Positions 23,722 to 31,395 of a DNA stretch of 33,500 bases are shown here, piece by piece (position 1 is the stretch's first letter; each line of letters opens with the position of its first letter). The notes below the pieces were generated by a model, which had not been told where the DNA came from, ran no database searches, and saw only the letters and a program-made list of their open reading frames with translations. A program made the position numbers and the translations under genes. This DNA comes from Oleispira sp963933055 (lineage in GTDB: Bacteria > Pseudomonadota > Gammaproteobacteria > Pseudomonadales > Oceanobacteraceae), in contig CAWVSY010000042.1 in assembly GCA_963933055.1 (NCBI GenBank), positions 1 through 33,500 on the forward strand, read 5' to 3'.

Positions 23722-25035
23722 ATGGAATTAACTCAGCTAAAACAGATTATTGAAGCGGCTTTAATGGCCAGCGGTGAAGTACTGTCAATTGAGCGTTTGC
23801 AGTTGTTATTTGATGAGTATGAAAAGCCAAAAAGTACGGCGATTAAAGAAGCGTTAGACAGTTTAATGGAAGACTTTTCTGGTCGTGGTATTGAGCTGGT
23901 GGAAGTTGCATCGGGTTTTCGTTTTCAGGTGCGTAAAGATGTTGCGCCTTGGGTGACCCGTTTGTGGGATGAAAAACCCGCACGTTACTCTCGAGCTTTA
24001 TTGGAGACGATGTCATTGATTGCTTATCGCCAGCCAATTACCCGTGGCGATATTGAAGATGTGCGTGGGGTTGCGGTAAGCAGTAATATTATTCGAACGT
24101 TGCTCGATCGTGAATGGGTTCGAGTTGTCGGTCATCGAGATGTTCCTGGTCGACCTGCAATGTATGCAACAACCAAAGAATTTTTGGATTATTTCAGTCT
24201 AAAAAGTTTGGATGAGTTGCCGAGCCTAGATGAAATTCGAGAAATTGATGATGCTAATGAGAATCTTGATTTAATCAATGCCGAGAAAAAAGCCTCTGTT
24301 ACTCGTGAGTATGACTTTGCAAATGAAGATGATGTTGAAGCTCGTGGTGAAGAAGTCCTTGCGGAAACTGAACTTGAGCTAGAAGAAGCTGAAAAGTTGG
24401 TTAAGCAGGTTGAAGATAATGTCTTTAACAAGCCGAGTGAAGAAGAGTTAGCGGCAGAACGTGAAGCTGAGCGGCAAGCGAAGGCTGAAGAAGAGCTTCA
24501 AGCGGAAGAAAGGCTTGCAGAAATGGCCAATAGAGCGCAGCAAAGGTTGTCTTCTGATTTGGTTGAGGGCGATGCCCCTACGGTTATTGATTTGGCGGAT
24601 AAGATTGCTGAGCATCAGGCTCGTTTGGCTGGTAATCTTGACGATGAATTATTAGAAAATACGGATAAGGAAGCGTTAGGTATAGAACAGCCTGAAGAGG
24701 CGTTGACGTTACTTCAGCAACAAGAGCGTTTGATGCAGCAGTTAATGCAGCAAGAGGCACAGCGCCAGTCTCAGCAGGCTGATTCATCTGATGATCAGGC
24801 GTTGAATTCTGGAGTATCACTATCGGCGCTAGCGTCCAATTTTGAACAGCGCTCTGAAGTGAGCGATCAAGAAGATAGGGAAGCTCAAGAAGCTCTTGAA
24901 CGAGAGCAGCTAGAGAAAGAACGTCTAGCAGAAGAGGCGTTAGAAAATGAACTAGGCTTAGCAGATGACTCTTTAGAAGAGAGCTCTCTATCACAAGGTT
25001 CAAGCACAAAGAAAAATTCCTTGTTTGACGACTGA
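23722..25035 (+). CDS. scpB: Segregation and condensation protein B with long acidic tail
   Basis: Partner of ScpA in the bacterial condensin. Residues 1 to about 180 are the usual double winged-helix ScpB (IEAALMASGEVLSIERLQLLF, RALLETMSLIAYRQPITRGDIEDVRGVAVSSNIIRTLLDREWVRVVGHRDVPGRPAMYATT). The rest, about 250 residues, is unusual: very rich in Glu, Gln, Ala and Leu, mostly charged coiled coil (ELELEEAEKLVKQVED, AAEREAERQAKAEEELQ, MQQLMQQEAQRQ), and ends FDD. Typical ScpB is about 200 residues, although longer forms occur in gammaproteobacteria. The start follows scpA by two bases (TAAGCATG). Confidence 0.93.
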   Translation: MELTQLKQIIEAALMASGEVLSIERLQLLFDEYEKPKSTAIKEALDSLMEDFSGRGIELVEVASGFRFQVRKDVAPWVTRLWDEKPARYSRALLETMSLIAYRQPITRGDIEDVRGVAVSSNIIRTLLDREWVRVVGHRDVPGRPAMYATTKEFLDYFSLKSLDELPSLDEIREIDDANENLDLINAEKKASVTREYDFANEDDVEARGEEVLAETELELEEAEKLVKQVEDNVFNKPSEEELAAEREAERQAKAEEELQAEERLAEMANRAQQRLSSDLVEGDAPTVIDLADKIAEHQARLAGNLDDELLENTDKEALGIEQPEEALTLLQQQERLMQQLMQQEAQRQSQQADSSDDQALNSGVSLSALASNFEQRSEVSDQEDREAQEALEREQLEKERLAEEALENELGLADDSLEESSLSQGSSTKKNSLFDD

Positions 25036-25089
25036 TGGTAATTATTCGTCAAATATAACTGTACGAAAGAGAAAGGTTAGATAAGCCCT

Positions 25090-25926
25090 ATGAATGAGCG
25101 CTTACAAAAATTATTGGCGGTTGCCGGTTTAGGTTCACGTCGTGAGATTGAACGTTGGATTGCCGATGGTCGTATTAAAGTGAATGGCGAAATCGCTGAG
25201 CTAGGCCAGCGTGCTAGTCACTTGGATAGAATTGTTGTTGATGGCAAAGAAGTTAAGCTAGAAGGTGTGGGTAAAACACGTCGAATTCTTGCGTATAACA
25301 AGCCTGAAGGTGAAGTCTGTACTCAGCATGATCCAGAAGGTCGCCCAACGGTATTCGACAAACTGCCTAAATTAAAGGGTGAGCGCTGGGTGAATGTGGG
25401 TCGTTTGGATATCAATACCAGTGGTTTGTTATTATTCACTACTGATGGTGAATTAGCCAATAAATTGATGCACCCTTCTTCGGGTATTGACCGTGAATAC
25501 GCTGTGCGTGTGCGTGGTGAAGTAACCGAAGAAATGATTAAAAATCTAAAAACGGGCGTTATGCTAGAAGACGGTATGGCGAAGTTTACCGATGTTCAAT
25601 ACTTTGATGGTGATGGTTCTAACCAGTGGTATCACGTTGTATTGATGGAAGGTAAAAAGCGCGAAGTTCGTCGTTTGTGGGATTCTCAGGGGGTGACGGT
25701 AAGTCGTCTTAAGCGCGTGCGTTATGGCTGTATTTTTATGCCTAAGCAAGTGCCGGTGGGTACTTGGATTGAGCTTAAGCAAAAAGAAGCCGATGATTTA
25801 TGTACCCTTGCGGGTGTAGAGGCTAAGCCTGTTAAGCACTTGGATGGTCAAGAAAAAGAGAAGTTTGATCGTCAGGCGCGTAAGCAAAAGGTTCGTCAGA
25901 AAACAACGTTTAAAAAGCGTTTTTAA
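25090..25926 (+). CDS. rluB: 23S rRNA pseudouridine synthase B
   Basis: Makes pseudouridine at U2605 of 23S rRNA. The 278-residue protein has an N-terminal S4 domain (LQKLLAVAGLGSRREIERWIADGRIKVNG, residues 4 to 60) and the RsuA/RluB catalytic domain with the active-site Asp107 in GRLDINTSGLLLFT. The C-terminal extension is highly basic (Lys/Arg/Gln), as in other RluB. It is the last gene of the plus run and follows scpB after 54 bases; a weak AAAGG Shine-Dalgarno lies about 15 bases before the ATG. RluB rather than RluE or RsuA fits the gene neighbourhood (scpB) and length. Confidence 0.93.
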   Translation: MNERLQKLLAVAGLGSRREIERWIADGRIKVNGEIAELGQRASHLDRIVVDGKEVKLEGVGKTRRILAYNKPEGEVCTQHDPEGRPTVFDKLPKLKGERWVNVGRLDINTSGLLLFTTDGELANKLMHPSSGIDREYAVRVRGEVTEEMIKNLKTGVMLEDGMAKFTDVQYFDGDGSNQWYHVVLMEGKKREVRRLWDSQGVTVSRLKRVRYGCIFMPKQVPVGTWIELKQKEADDLCTLAGVEAKPVKHLDGQEKEKFDRQARKQKVRQKTTFKKRF

Positions 25927-25950
25927 GCGCTTCTGTTGAATTAGTTGTAT

Positions 25951-25985
25951 AAAAAAAGCCTGCTTGAGAAAGCAGGCTTTTTTGT
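25951..25985. terminator. Bidirectional terminator between rluB and the diguanylate cyclase
   Basis: Arms AAGCCTGCTT and AAGCAGGCTT (about 25957-25978) around a short GAGA loop, with an A-run before and a T-run after. The stem is strong and T/A tracts on both sides suit the convergent genes. Confidence 0.9.
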
Positions 25986-26011
25986 TTGAGCTGTACTAAT
26001 TTGAGATGTGC

Positions 26012-26953
26012 TTAATTTGTGGCTAGTAGCGCTTCTTCTCGATCGCTAATAACTTGGTTGCGACCGCTGTTTTTTGCTTTATATAAAGCGCTATCGGCAC
26101 GCTCGCAAATACTGCTCATGGTATCTGACGTGTACAGGGTAGCGCTGCCAATACTGCTGGTAATACTTAAGCTGCCTTTTTCATGACTGAATATCGCTGC
26201 TTCGATGGAGCTGCGAATGCGTTCTGCAATACGGTAGGCGTCTGCACTATCAGCGCTTGCGAGCATGATTAGAAATTCTTCTCCGCCATAGCGAAAACAC
26301 ATGTCGGTTTGGCGAATGCAGGCACTGATCGATTTTACAACTTGCTTTAATACTTCATCGCCCATCGCGTGGCCATAAGTATCATTCACATTCTTGAAGT
26401 GGTCGATATCAAGCATTAGTACAGATAAAGGCTGGCTATGGCGTTTGGCGAGTTCAATCTCTCGCTCTAGCGTTTTATCTAAAGCAACGCGATTACCCGC
26501 CCCTGTTAGTGGATCACGAAATGCAGCAGCTAAAGCTTCTGTATAGCGAACGGCATTGCGCAGTGGGTAAACTAAAGTGCTGATTAAGCCTTCTATGTTG
26601 GCCAGCTCGTGTTCGCGAAAGCGTGTGCTGCGGCTAAAGGTTAATTCCCCCATGTAATCTTTGTGGGTGGTTAAGCGATAGGTGCAGGTATGGATACCTT
26701 CTTTGCCGAACGAATTCAGTAGGTTCTGGTTGCTATTGCTATAGCACATGCTATCAACCAATACGGCATGCTTCATTTCACTGAAGAAGATGTCGAGAAG
26801 TTGCTCAAGCTCTAGCGTTGTTTGTAAGCGGCTGCTAAGTTTAAGCAATAGCTCGGGTTTTATATCGGGTTTGGGCATTAAATCCGAAAAGGATGTGACT
26901 TGTTTATCTTCAGTTAATGCTGCTCGACCGCTGCTTTGCAAACGCGTAACCAT
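26012..26953 (-). CDS. Diguanylate cyclase (GGDEF)
   Basis: Makes cyclic di-GMP from two GTP. The chosen ATG at 26953 gives 313 residues and has AGAGG at good distance; a TTG at 26959 is an alternative. The first ~145 residues form a GAF-like sensor domain (LELEQLLDIFFSEMKHAVLVDSMCY, LTTHKDYMGELTFSRSTRF); no membrane segment or signal peptide is seen, so it is cytoplasmic. The GGDEF domain carries an active GGEEF at residues 223-227, FRYGGEEFLIMLA, and an RxxD inhibitory site (RQTD, 214-217) five residues before it, so product inhibition is expected. The DxxDxF motif LDIDHFKNVNDTYGH is present. The gene is single and convergent with rluB. Confidence 0.93.
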   Translation of the reverse strand: MVTRLQSSGRAALTEDKQVTSFSDLMPKPDIKPELLLKLSSRLQTTLELEQLLDIFFSEMKHAVLVDSMCYSNSNQNLLNSFGKEGIHTCTYRLTTHKDYMGELTFSRSTRFREHELANIEGLISTLVYPLRNAVRYTEALAAAFRDPLTGAGNRVALDKTLEREIELAKRHSQPLSVLMLDIDHFKNVNDTYGHAMGDEVLKQVVKSISACIRQTDMCFRYGGEEFLIMLASADSADAYRIAERIRSSIEAAIFSHEKGSLSITSSIGSATLYTSDTMSSICERADSALYKAKNSGRNQVISDREEALLATN

Positions 26954-26959
26954 ATGCAA

Positions 26960-27269
26960 CCTCTTTCACAGAATGTTTTTATTCAATTGCTGAAGTAAAT
27001 GCTAAAACTGTGCCAGTATTGCTTATCTTTTTATTTCCTTATAAATCAATAGCTTACGATTTATAATCGGTAACTATGTCAAATAGATTAAAGTTTGACA
27101 GAGTTTTATGATTTTTTACGCCGGATTTATGGCTCTAATTTTACAGAAAGTGTTTGGATAATTGACGTGTTTGGCTGTGCAGAGATTCGTAGGTGGGGAT
27201 TGATCGTAGTATTTCAGACCGGTAAGCCCATCTTTGATGAGGATTAACGGTCTGAGGAGTAAGTAGCGC
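26960..27269. other. Intergenic region before the diguanylate cyclase with two dyads
   Basis: No convincing gene in 310 bases; an open frame on the minus strand overlaps the end of yciK out of phase and looks like chance. On the side of the cyclase gene are two inverted repeats: TGTCAAA (27077-27083) and TTTGACA (27094-27100), 10 bases apart, and an imperfect dyad around CGATT-TAT-AATCG (27054-27072). These may be operator sites for the cyclase gene, whose ATG is about 100-150 bases away. A separate long hairpin lies at 27212-27257. Confidence 0.45.
27212..27257 (+). other. Long hairpin downstream of yciK
   Basis: Stem of about 17 to 19 base pairs: an 8-bp outer stem (TCAGACCG / CGGTCTGA, 27214-27221 with 27248-27255) that two G-U pairs (27212-27213 with 27256-27257) may extend, a G-A mismatch, TAA/TTA, a second G-A mismatch, CC/GG, a bulged A and CATC-TTT-GATG at the tip. 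It is 13 bases beyond the yciK stop but has no T-run in the direction of yciK, so it is not a standard terminator. Wobble and G-A pairs would favour a plus-strand RNA, opposite to both neighbouring genes. Confidence 0.4.
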
Positions 27270-28025
27270 TTATGTCTTTGGCTGGGCATCCAGTGCTTGA
27301 CCGTTGACATGCTTTGATTCATCGCTCATTAAATAAACGTGAATATCCATGATCTGATCAGGTGTTTTTAAATGCGTTGGATTTTCAGCAGGATAGGCGT
27401 CAGCACGCATGCTAGTGCGAGTAGCGCCAGGGTTGAGAGTATTGACTCGGATGTTGCGGCTATCATAAAGCTCTTCGGCTAAAATTTGCATCATGCCTTC
27501 GATAGCGAATTTAGAGACCGAGTAAGCACCCCAGAAAGCGCGTCCTTCACGGCCTACGCTTGAAGAGGTCAGTACTAATGATGCACCATGCTCTGAACGC
27601 TCCAGCAGCGGTGTAATGGACTTAGCTAGTAGAAACTGGCCGTTGACATTGATATCCATCACTTGCTTCCACGCAGCCCATTTGTAGCTTTCAAGTGGTG
27701 CTTTCTGGCCTAGAACACCGGCATTCAACAGTGCACCATCTAGACGGCCAAATTCACGGGCAATTAAATCGGCCAGTTCGATAAATTTTTCTTCATCATT
27801 ACAGCCTAAGTCGAATGGCAAAACAGCGGCTTGCGGCAATCCTTCTTCTTCAATTCGGTCATACACGGTTTCTAGCATATCTTGGGTGCGGCCTAATAAA
27901 ATAACCGTTGCCCCTTCGCGTGCGTAAGCCAGTGCGGCGTGTGCGCCAATGCCATAACTTGCGCCTGTCACTAAAATGACGCGATTTTTTAACTTTTGTT
28001 GATTTTCAGCGACTGTTTGACTCAT
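27270..28025 (-). CDS. YciK family short-chain dehydrogenase/reductase
   Basis: A 251-residue NAD(P)-dependent oxidoreductase of the classical SDR fold, orthologous by sequence pattern and position to YciK. The cofactor loop is GASYGIG (21-27), the NAG motif is at 101-103, and the catalytic set is Ser154 to Ser156 region, Tyr168 and Lys172 (GAYSVSK). The C-terminal end reads LDAQPKT, as in other YciK. The substrate is unknown. Last gene of the mtaD-ubiG-mupP-yciK transcription unit; ATG at 28025 with a GAGA-type Shine-Dalgarno. In Pseudomonas the same order is found. Confidence 0.93.
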   Translation of the reverse strand: MSQTVAENQQKLKNRVILVTGASYGIGAHAALAYAREGATVILLGRTQDMLETVYDRIEEEGLPQAAVLPFDLGCNDEEKFIELADLIAREFGRLDGALLNAGVLGQKAPLESYKWAAWKQVMDINVNGQFLLAKSITPLLERSEHGASLVLTSSSVGREGRAFWGAYSVSKFAIEGMMQILAEELYDSRNIRVNTLNPGATRTSMRADAYPAENPTHLKTPDQIMDIHVYLMSDESKHVNGQALDAQPKT

Positions 28026-28142
28026 TTTTTTCTCGATATCTGTCTATTTAAAAAATTAATCATACGCTAGCGGCAACTACGTTCCGCTAGCGGCGGTATT
28101 TAACAAAGCGGCTTGCCGTTCTTTGTTTGTGCTTATCTGTAC
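28026..28142 (-). promoter_or_regulatory. mupP-yciK gap with two hairpins
   Basis: 117 bases. CGCTAGCGG (28065-28073) and CCGCTAGCG (28084-28092) form a perfect 9-bp stem with a 10-base loop, and AACAAAG with CTTTGTT (28102-28108, 28121-28127) plus CGG/CCG form another. Neither is followed directly by a T-run in the direction of transcription, so they are more likely mRNA processing or stability elements between mupP and yciK than full terminators. The octamer CGCTAGCG also occurs in the phasin terminator. Confidence 0.4.
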
Positions 28143-28877
28143 TTAAAGACTGTGCAATAAATCGGTGACTTCTTGAGCGGTTTTTACCAAGAGATCCGCT
28201 TGCCAGTTTTCTGGATTATCATGTGGCTCAATATAGCCGTACAGGGTGGCAATGGTGAACATATTTGCCGCCCGACCTGCATCAATGTCTCTAATGTGAT
28301 CGCCAAGGTACCAGCAATCTTTTGGGGCTATTTTAATTTTTTTGGCGGCTAAAAATAGTGGGTCAGGAAACGGCTTGGTTTTTTCAACATCATCTGGGCA
28401 GACAAGTACTGAGCAATGTTCAAGTATTGGTAATTTAGGTATTAAGCGCTCTAGCAGTAATTCGGTATATAAGCGTGGCTTATTGGTCACGATGCCCCAA
28501 GGCAATGATTGCTGATTGCAGCTTTCTAATAATTCAAATATGCCGTCGAATAAACCACTTTTTTCAGCAATGTGTTCGAGGTATAAATCGAGCAAGCGCT
28601 GTCTTTGTTCTTTAATCGGATCGTTTCTTTCAATTGCGGTCTTTGAATCCGTACTTGCTGGCAGTTGAGGCATGTCTAGTGCTAAGCGCGTTAATGCCCA
28701 GCCCCCGTTCGAAACTTGCAGGCGGATAATGTCATCCGGCAGTGGTGGCAAGTTGTGCTCTTTTCTGAGGGTATTTACCGTTGGGAAAAAATCCGGTGCC
28801 GTATCCATTAGCGTGCCATCTAGATCAAATAGCAATGCTTTTGGCTTTATGATGTTTGCCGTTTCTAGCGAAGCCAT
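28143..28877 (-). CDS. mupP: N-acetylmuramic acid 6-phosphate phosphatase (HAD)
   Basis: HAD-superfamily hydrolase of 244 residues. MupP dephosphorylates MurNAc-6-P in the anhydro-MurNAc recycling route of Pseudomonas and related bacteria. The nucleophile and acid are Asp18 and Asp20 in LLFDLDGTLMDT; motif II is in GIVTNKP and motif IV in YLGDHIRDIDAG. The C-terminal GYIEPHDNPENWQAD closely resembles the Pseudomonas MupP sequence GYIHPDDNPDHWGAD, which separates it from Gph. The ATG overlaps the ubiG stop (TAATG), so translation is coupled; the longer reading from 28895 would start inside ubiG. The order ubiG-mupP-yciK is the same as in Pseudomonas. Confidence 0.9.
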   Translation of the reverse strand: MASLETANIIKPKALLFDLDGTLMDTAPDFFPTVNTLRKEHNLPPLPDDIIRLQVSNGGWALTRLALDMPQLPASTDSKTAIERNDPIKEQRQRLLDLYLEHIAEKSGLFDGIFELLESCNQQSLPWGIVTNKPRLYTELLLERLIPKLPILEHCSVLVCPDDVEKTKPFPDPLFLAAKKIKIAPKDCWYLGDHIRDIDAGRAANMFTIATLYGYIEPHDNPENWQADLLVKTAQEVTDLLHSL

Positions 28878-29647
28878 TAAAGCGTTTTCTCGCACGCTAT
28901 TAAGTAGTTTACGTCAACATCATTATCAACCAACTTGTAGTTTTTGGAGATAGGGTTGTAGGTCATGCCTGTCATGTGAAGTTGCTTTAAATTAACCGGG
29001 CGACACCAGCGAGCAAGTTCAGCAGGCTTGATGAATTTGTTGTAATCGTGGGTGCCTGTTGGGACTAGCTTTAAAATGTATTCAGCACCGATTACGGCCA
29101 TTAGGTAGCTTTTTGGGTTACGGTTAATGGTCGAAAAAAATACGTGGCCGCCAGGCTTAACCAATTTGGCACAAGCGCGCACAATGGATTCAGGATCGGG
29201 TACATGTTCAAGCATTTCAAGGCAGGTCACAATATCAAAAGATTCTGGGTGTTCTGCCGCAAAATCTTCTACGGGTCGACATTGGTAATTAACGTCTACT
29301 CCAGATTCTAAGGCATGCAGTCTTGCCGTGGTTAGGTTGGCTTCACCTAAATCAAGGCCTGTCACTGTAGCGCCTCGTAGAGCCATGCCTTCGCTTAAGA
29401 TGCCGCCGCCACAACCAACGTCGAGCACTTTTTTACCCGCGAGTGGCGCATGCTCTTCGATGTAGTTGGTGCGAAGTGGGTTGATTTCATGAAGGGGTTT
29501 GAATTCGCTTTCCATATCCCACCAACGTGTTGCGATGGATTCAAACTTGGCAATTTCTGCGCTATCGACATTCACGCTTCTTAAATCTGTTGCCGCTTCA
29601 GTATTGGGCGTAGGTTTTGAGTTGGGCATAGGTTTTGTATTGGTCAT
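28877..29647 (-). CDS. ubiG: Ubiquinone biosynthesis O-methyltransferase
   Basis: Performs both O-methylations of ubiquinone synthesis (2-polyprenyl-6-hydroxyphenol and 3-demethylubiquinol). The 256-residue protein has the UbiG core from residue 27 (VDSAEIAKFESIATRWWDMESEFKPLHEINPLR), SAM motif I DVGCGGG at 76-82, and the EMLEHVPDP segment that is typical of the family. It carries an extra, low-complexity N-terminus (residues 4-18) with a near tandem repeat KPMPNS / KPTPNT. ATG at 29647 with GAGG upstream. First or second gene of the run with mupP and yciK; mtaD precedes it with an 88-base gap. Confidence 0.95.
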   Translation of the reverse strand: MTNTKPMPNSKPTPNTEAATDLRSVNVDSAEIAKFESIATRWWDMESEFKPLHEINPLRTNYIEEHAPLAGKKVLDVGCGGGILSEGMALRGATVTGLDLGEANLTTARLHALESGVDVNYQCRPVEDFAAEHPESFDIVTCLEMLEHVPDPESIVRACAKLVKPGGHVFFSTINRNPKSYLMAVIGAEYILKLVPTGTHDYNKFIKPAELARWCRPVNLKQLHMTGMTYNPISKNYKLVDNDVDVNYLIACEKTL

Positions 29648-29735
29648 CGTTAAGCCTCGGGTGCGCAGCTAATCTTTTATATAAGTATTGGATGCTATTC
29701 TAACTGTATTAAATTTTACTTAATAGCTATCTGAA

Positions 29736-31121
29736 TCAGCTTGTAAGCGAAGATCGAATTTTATCTGCCCAATTCTTTGCTTGGTTGATCAAGGGTATCT
29801 CATTCAATGTCGTTAACTGACCATCTTTTAGTACGCATTTTCCATTAACCCATACATGGCTAACTTGGGTCGATTTGGCACAATAAACTAAATGAGAAAT
29901 AGGGTCGAATACAGGCTGGCTCGAAAGGGTATTTAGGTTAACGGCTTGAATGTCGGCCGCTTTGCCAAGTTTGAGCGATCCTGTAATTTCATCTAAACCT
30001 AAGGCTCTGGCACCACCCAGTGTCGCCATGGTTAATGCTTCAATGGCCGGTATTGCGCTGGCATCTTGACTAACCCCTTTGGCTAATAAAGCCGCCGTTT
30101 TAGTTTCGCTGAACATGTCTAGATCGTTATTGCTGGCAGCGCCGTCTGTACCGATTGCTAGCGGAATTCCAGCCTTAGATAATTTTGAAATAGGACAAAA
30201 GCCACTGGCTAGTTTTAAATTGGATTCTGGGCAATGAACAATCGATGCCCCGGTTTTTTGAAGAATTTCAATATCGTTATCATTTATCTGGGTCATATGA
30301 ACACAGCTGACGCGTTCATTTAAGAAGCCAATATCCATTAATCGTTGAGTCGGGCGCTTGTTGAATTTTTCTAGGCTCTCATCGACCTCAAAAGCCGTCT
30401 CGTGTAAGTGGATTTGTACGGGCATGTCGAGTTGGTCGGCGAGTATTGTTATTTCTCTTAAAGGCTCGTCAGATACGGTGTAGGGCGCGTGAGGGCCAAA
30501 GCCGATTTGTACCAGCTTATGCCCGTTCATTGGCGGCTGATTTAATGACTGCTGATTTAATGGATGAGAGTTAAATCGATCGTTGCATTCAACGGCTTTA
30601 CGAATGTATTCGTCGGCATTTTGTGCGTAGTTGGTCGGGAAATCCAATACGGGCGTAAAGCATACTGCACGAATGCCAGCTTTAAGTGCTGCTTCAGCGC
30701 TTTGCTGGGGGTAAAAATACATATCGGCAAAGGTCGTAGTGCCCGAGTGAATCATTTCTGCAATTGCCAGTTCGGTGCCTTGTTGTACGAAGTTTTCATC
30801 AACATGCTGCCCTTCGGCTGGCCATATGTGTTCTTGCAGCCAAGTCATTAATGGAAGATCGTCAGCTAAGCCTCGGAATAATGACATAGCGGCATGGCCG
30901 TGGGCATTCACCCAGCCTGGCATTAATACTTGTTCGCCGAGCTCTAATGTTTCGTTAGCGGTTCTGGAGCAGCAGCTCTGAGGCTCAATGGCCATGATGA
31001 TCCCGTTTTTAATGAACAGGCAATGATCGATCAGCACTGAATGATTTGATTCTGACTCAATGGGGACTATCCAGTGGGCATTGATACGTAAGTCAGCGAT
31101 TTCAGTCTTCGATAGGCTCAT
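29736..31121 (-). CDS. mtaD: 5'-methylthioadenosine deaminase (TRZ/ATZ amidohydrolase)
   Basis: Zinc-dependent amidohydrolase of 461 residues. In Pseudomonas the gene next to ubiG (PA3170 type) encodes an enzyme that deaminates methylthioadenosine to methylthioinosine, so the same role is likely. Metal ligands are visible: NAHGHAAMS (His74, His76), GPHAPYTVSD (His211), HLHETAFEV, and GTDGAASNNDLDM. At residues 187-201 there is a repeat of five residues, PLNQQ-SLNQP-PMNGH, within a loop that is longer than expected. ATG 31121; it heads the minus-strand run and is divergent from gyrA. The usual partner mtnA is not between it and gyrA. Confidence 0.85.
   Translation of the reverse strand: MSLSKTEIADLRINAHWIVPIESESNHSVLIDHCLFIKNGIIMAIEPQSCCSRTANETLELGEQVLMPGWVNAHGHAAMSLFRGLADDLPLMTWLQEHIWPAEGQHVDENFVQQGTELAIAEMIHSGTTTFADMYFYPQQSAEAALKAGIRAVCFTPVLDFPTNYAQNADEYIRKAVECNDRFNSHPLNQQSLNQPPMNGHKLVQIGFGPHAPYTVSDEPLREITILADQLDMPVQIHLHETAFEVDESLEKFNKRPTQRLMDIGFLNERVSCVHMTQINDNDIEILQKTGASIVHCPESNLKLASGFCPISKLSKAGIPLAIGTDGAASNNDLDMFSETKTAALLAKGVSQDASAIPAIEALTMATLGGARALGLDEITGSLKLGKAADIQAVNLNTLSSQPVFDPISHLVYCAKSTQVSHVWVNGKCVLKDGQLTTLNEIPLINQAKNWADKIRSSLTS
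30536..30565 (-). repeat. mtaD: 15-bp tandem repeat in mtaD
   Basis: GCTGATTTAATGACT (30536-30550) and GCTGATTTAATGGAT (30551-30565) are adjacent copies in frame and encode the repeating xLNQx units; a third degenerate copy lies before them (PMNGH). Like the scpA repeat, it expands a non-conserved loop. Confidence 0.8.
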
Positions 31122-31395
31122 TGAATAGCACTCAGTTTGGCGGGTTGTTTAAAAAATGAATTAGTGATTTTTCGAACAGTATAATCAAACTTTGATCGAG
31201 GTGAAGCACCTTCCTTGATCAATCCTTAGTCACTCAGGATTTTGGTAGCACGAAAGAAAGGCGAAATACTAGGTATCTTGTTGATTTGTGGTATGATTTG
31301 CCGTTAATTATAAACGTTAATAATAAGGATTGAATGGGGCTTTCAATAGATACGTCATTCGACAGAGACGGGCCAGCATTCTATGGGTAAGAACT
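31122..31395 (+). promoter_or_regulatory. gyrA upstream region, possible extended -10 promoter
   Basis: 274 bases between the divergent mtaD and gyrA. A TGGTATGAT sequence at 31289-31297 is an extended -10 element (TG, one base, TATGAT), and no clear -35 is needed for this type. The resulting gyrA leader would be about 95 bases. Upstream is a hairpin, TTGATC...GATCAA (31192-31222) with an inner AGGTG-AAG-CACCT stem, which could be a regulator site or a 5' element of the minus transcript of mtaD. Confidence 0.5.

Noticed and set aside
27116..27322. A 68-residue minus-strand reading frame overlapping the end of yciK
   Set aside because: It overlaps the conserved yciK C-terminus in another phase, has no recognisable domain, and includes the long hairpin; likely chance.
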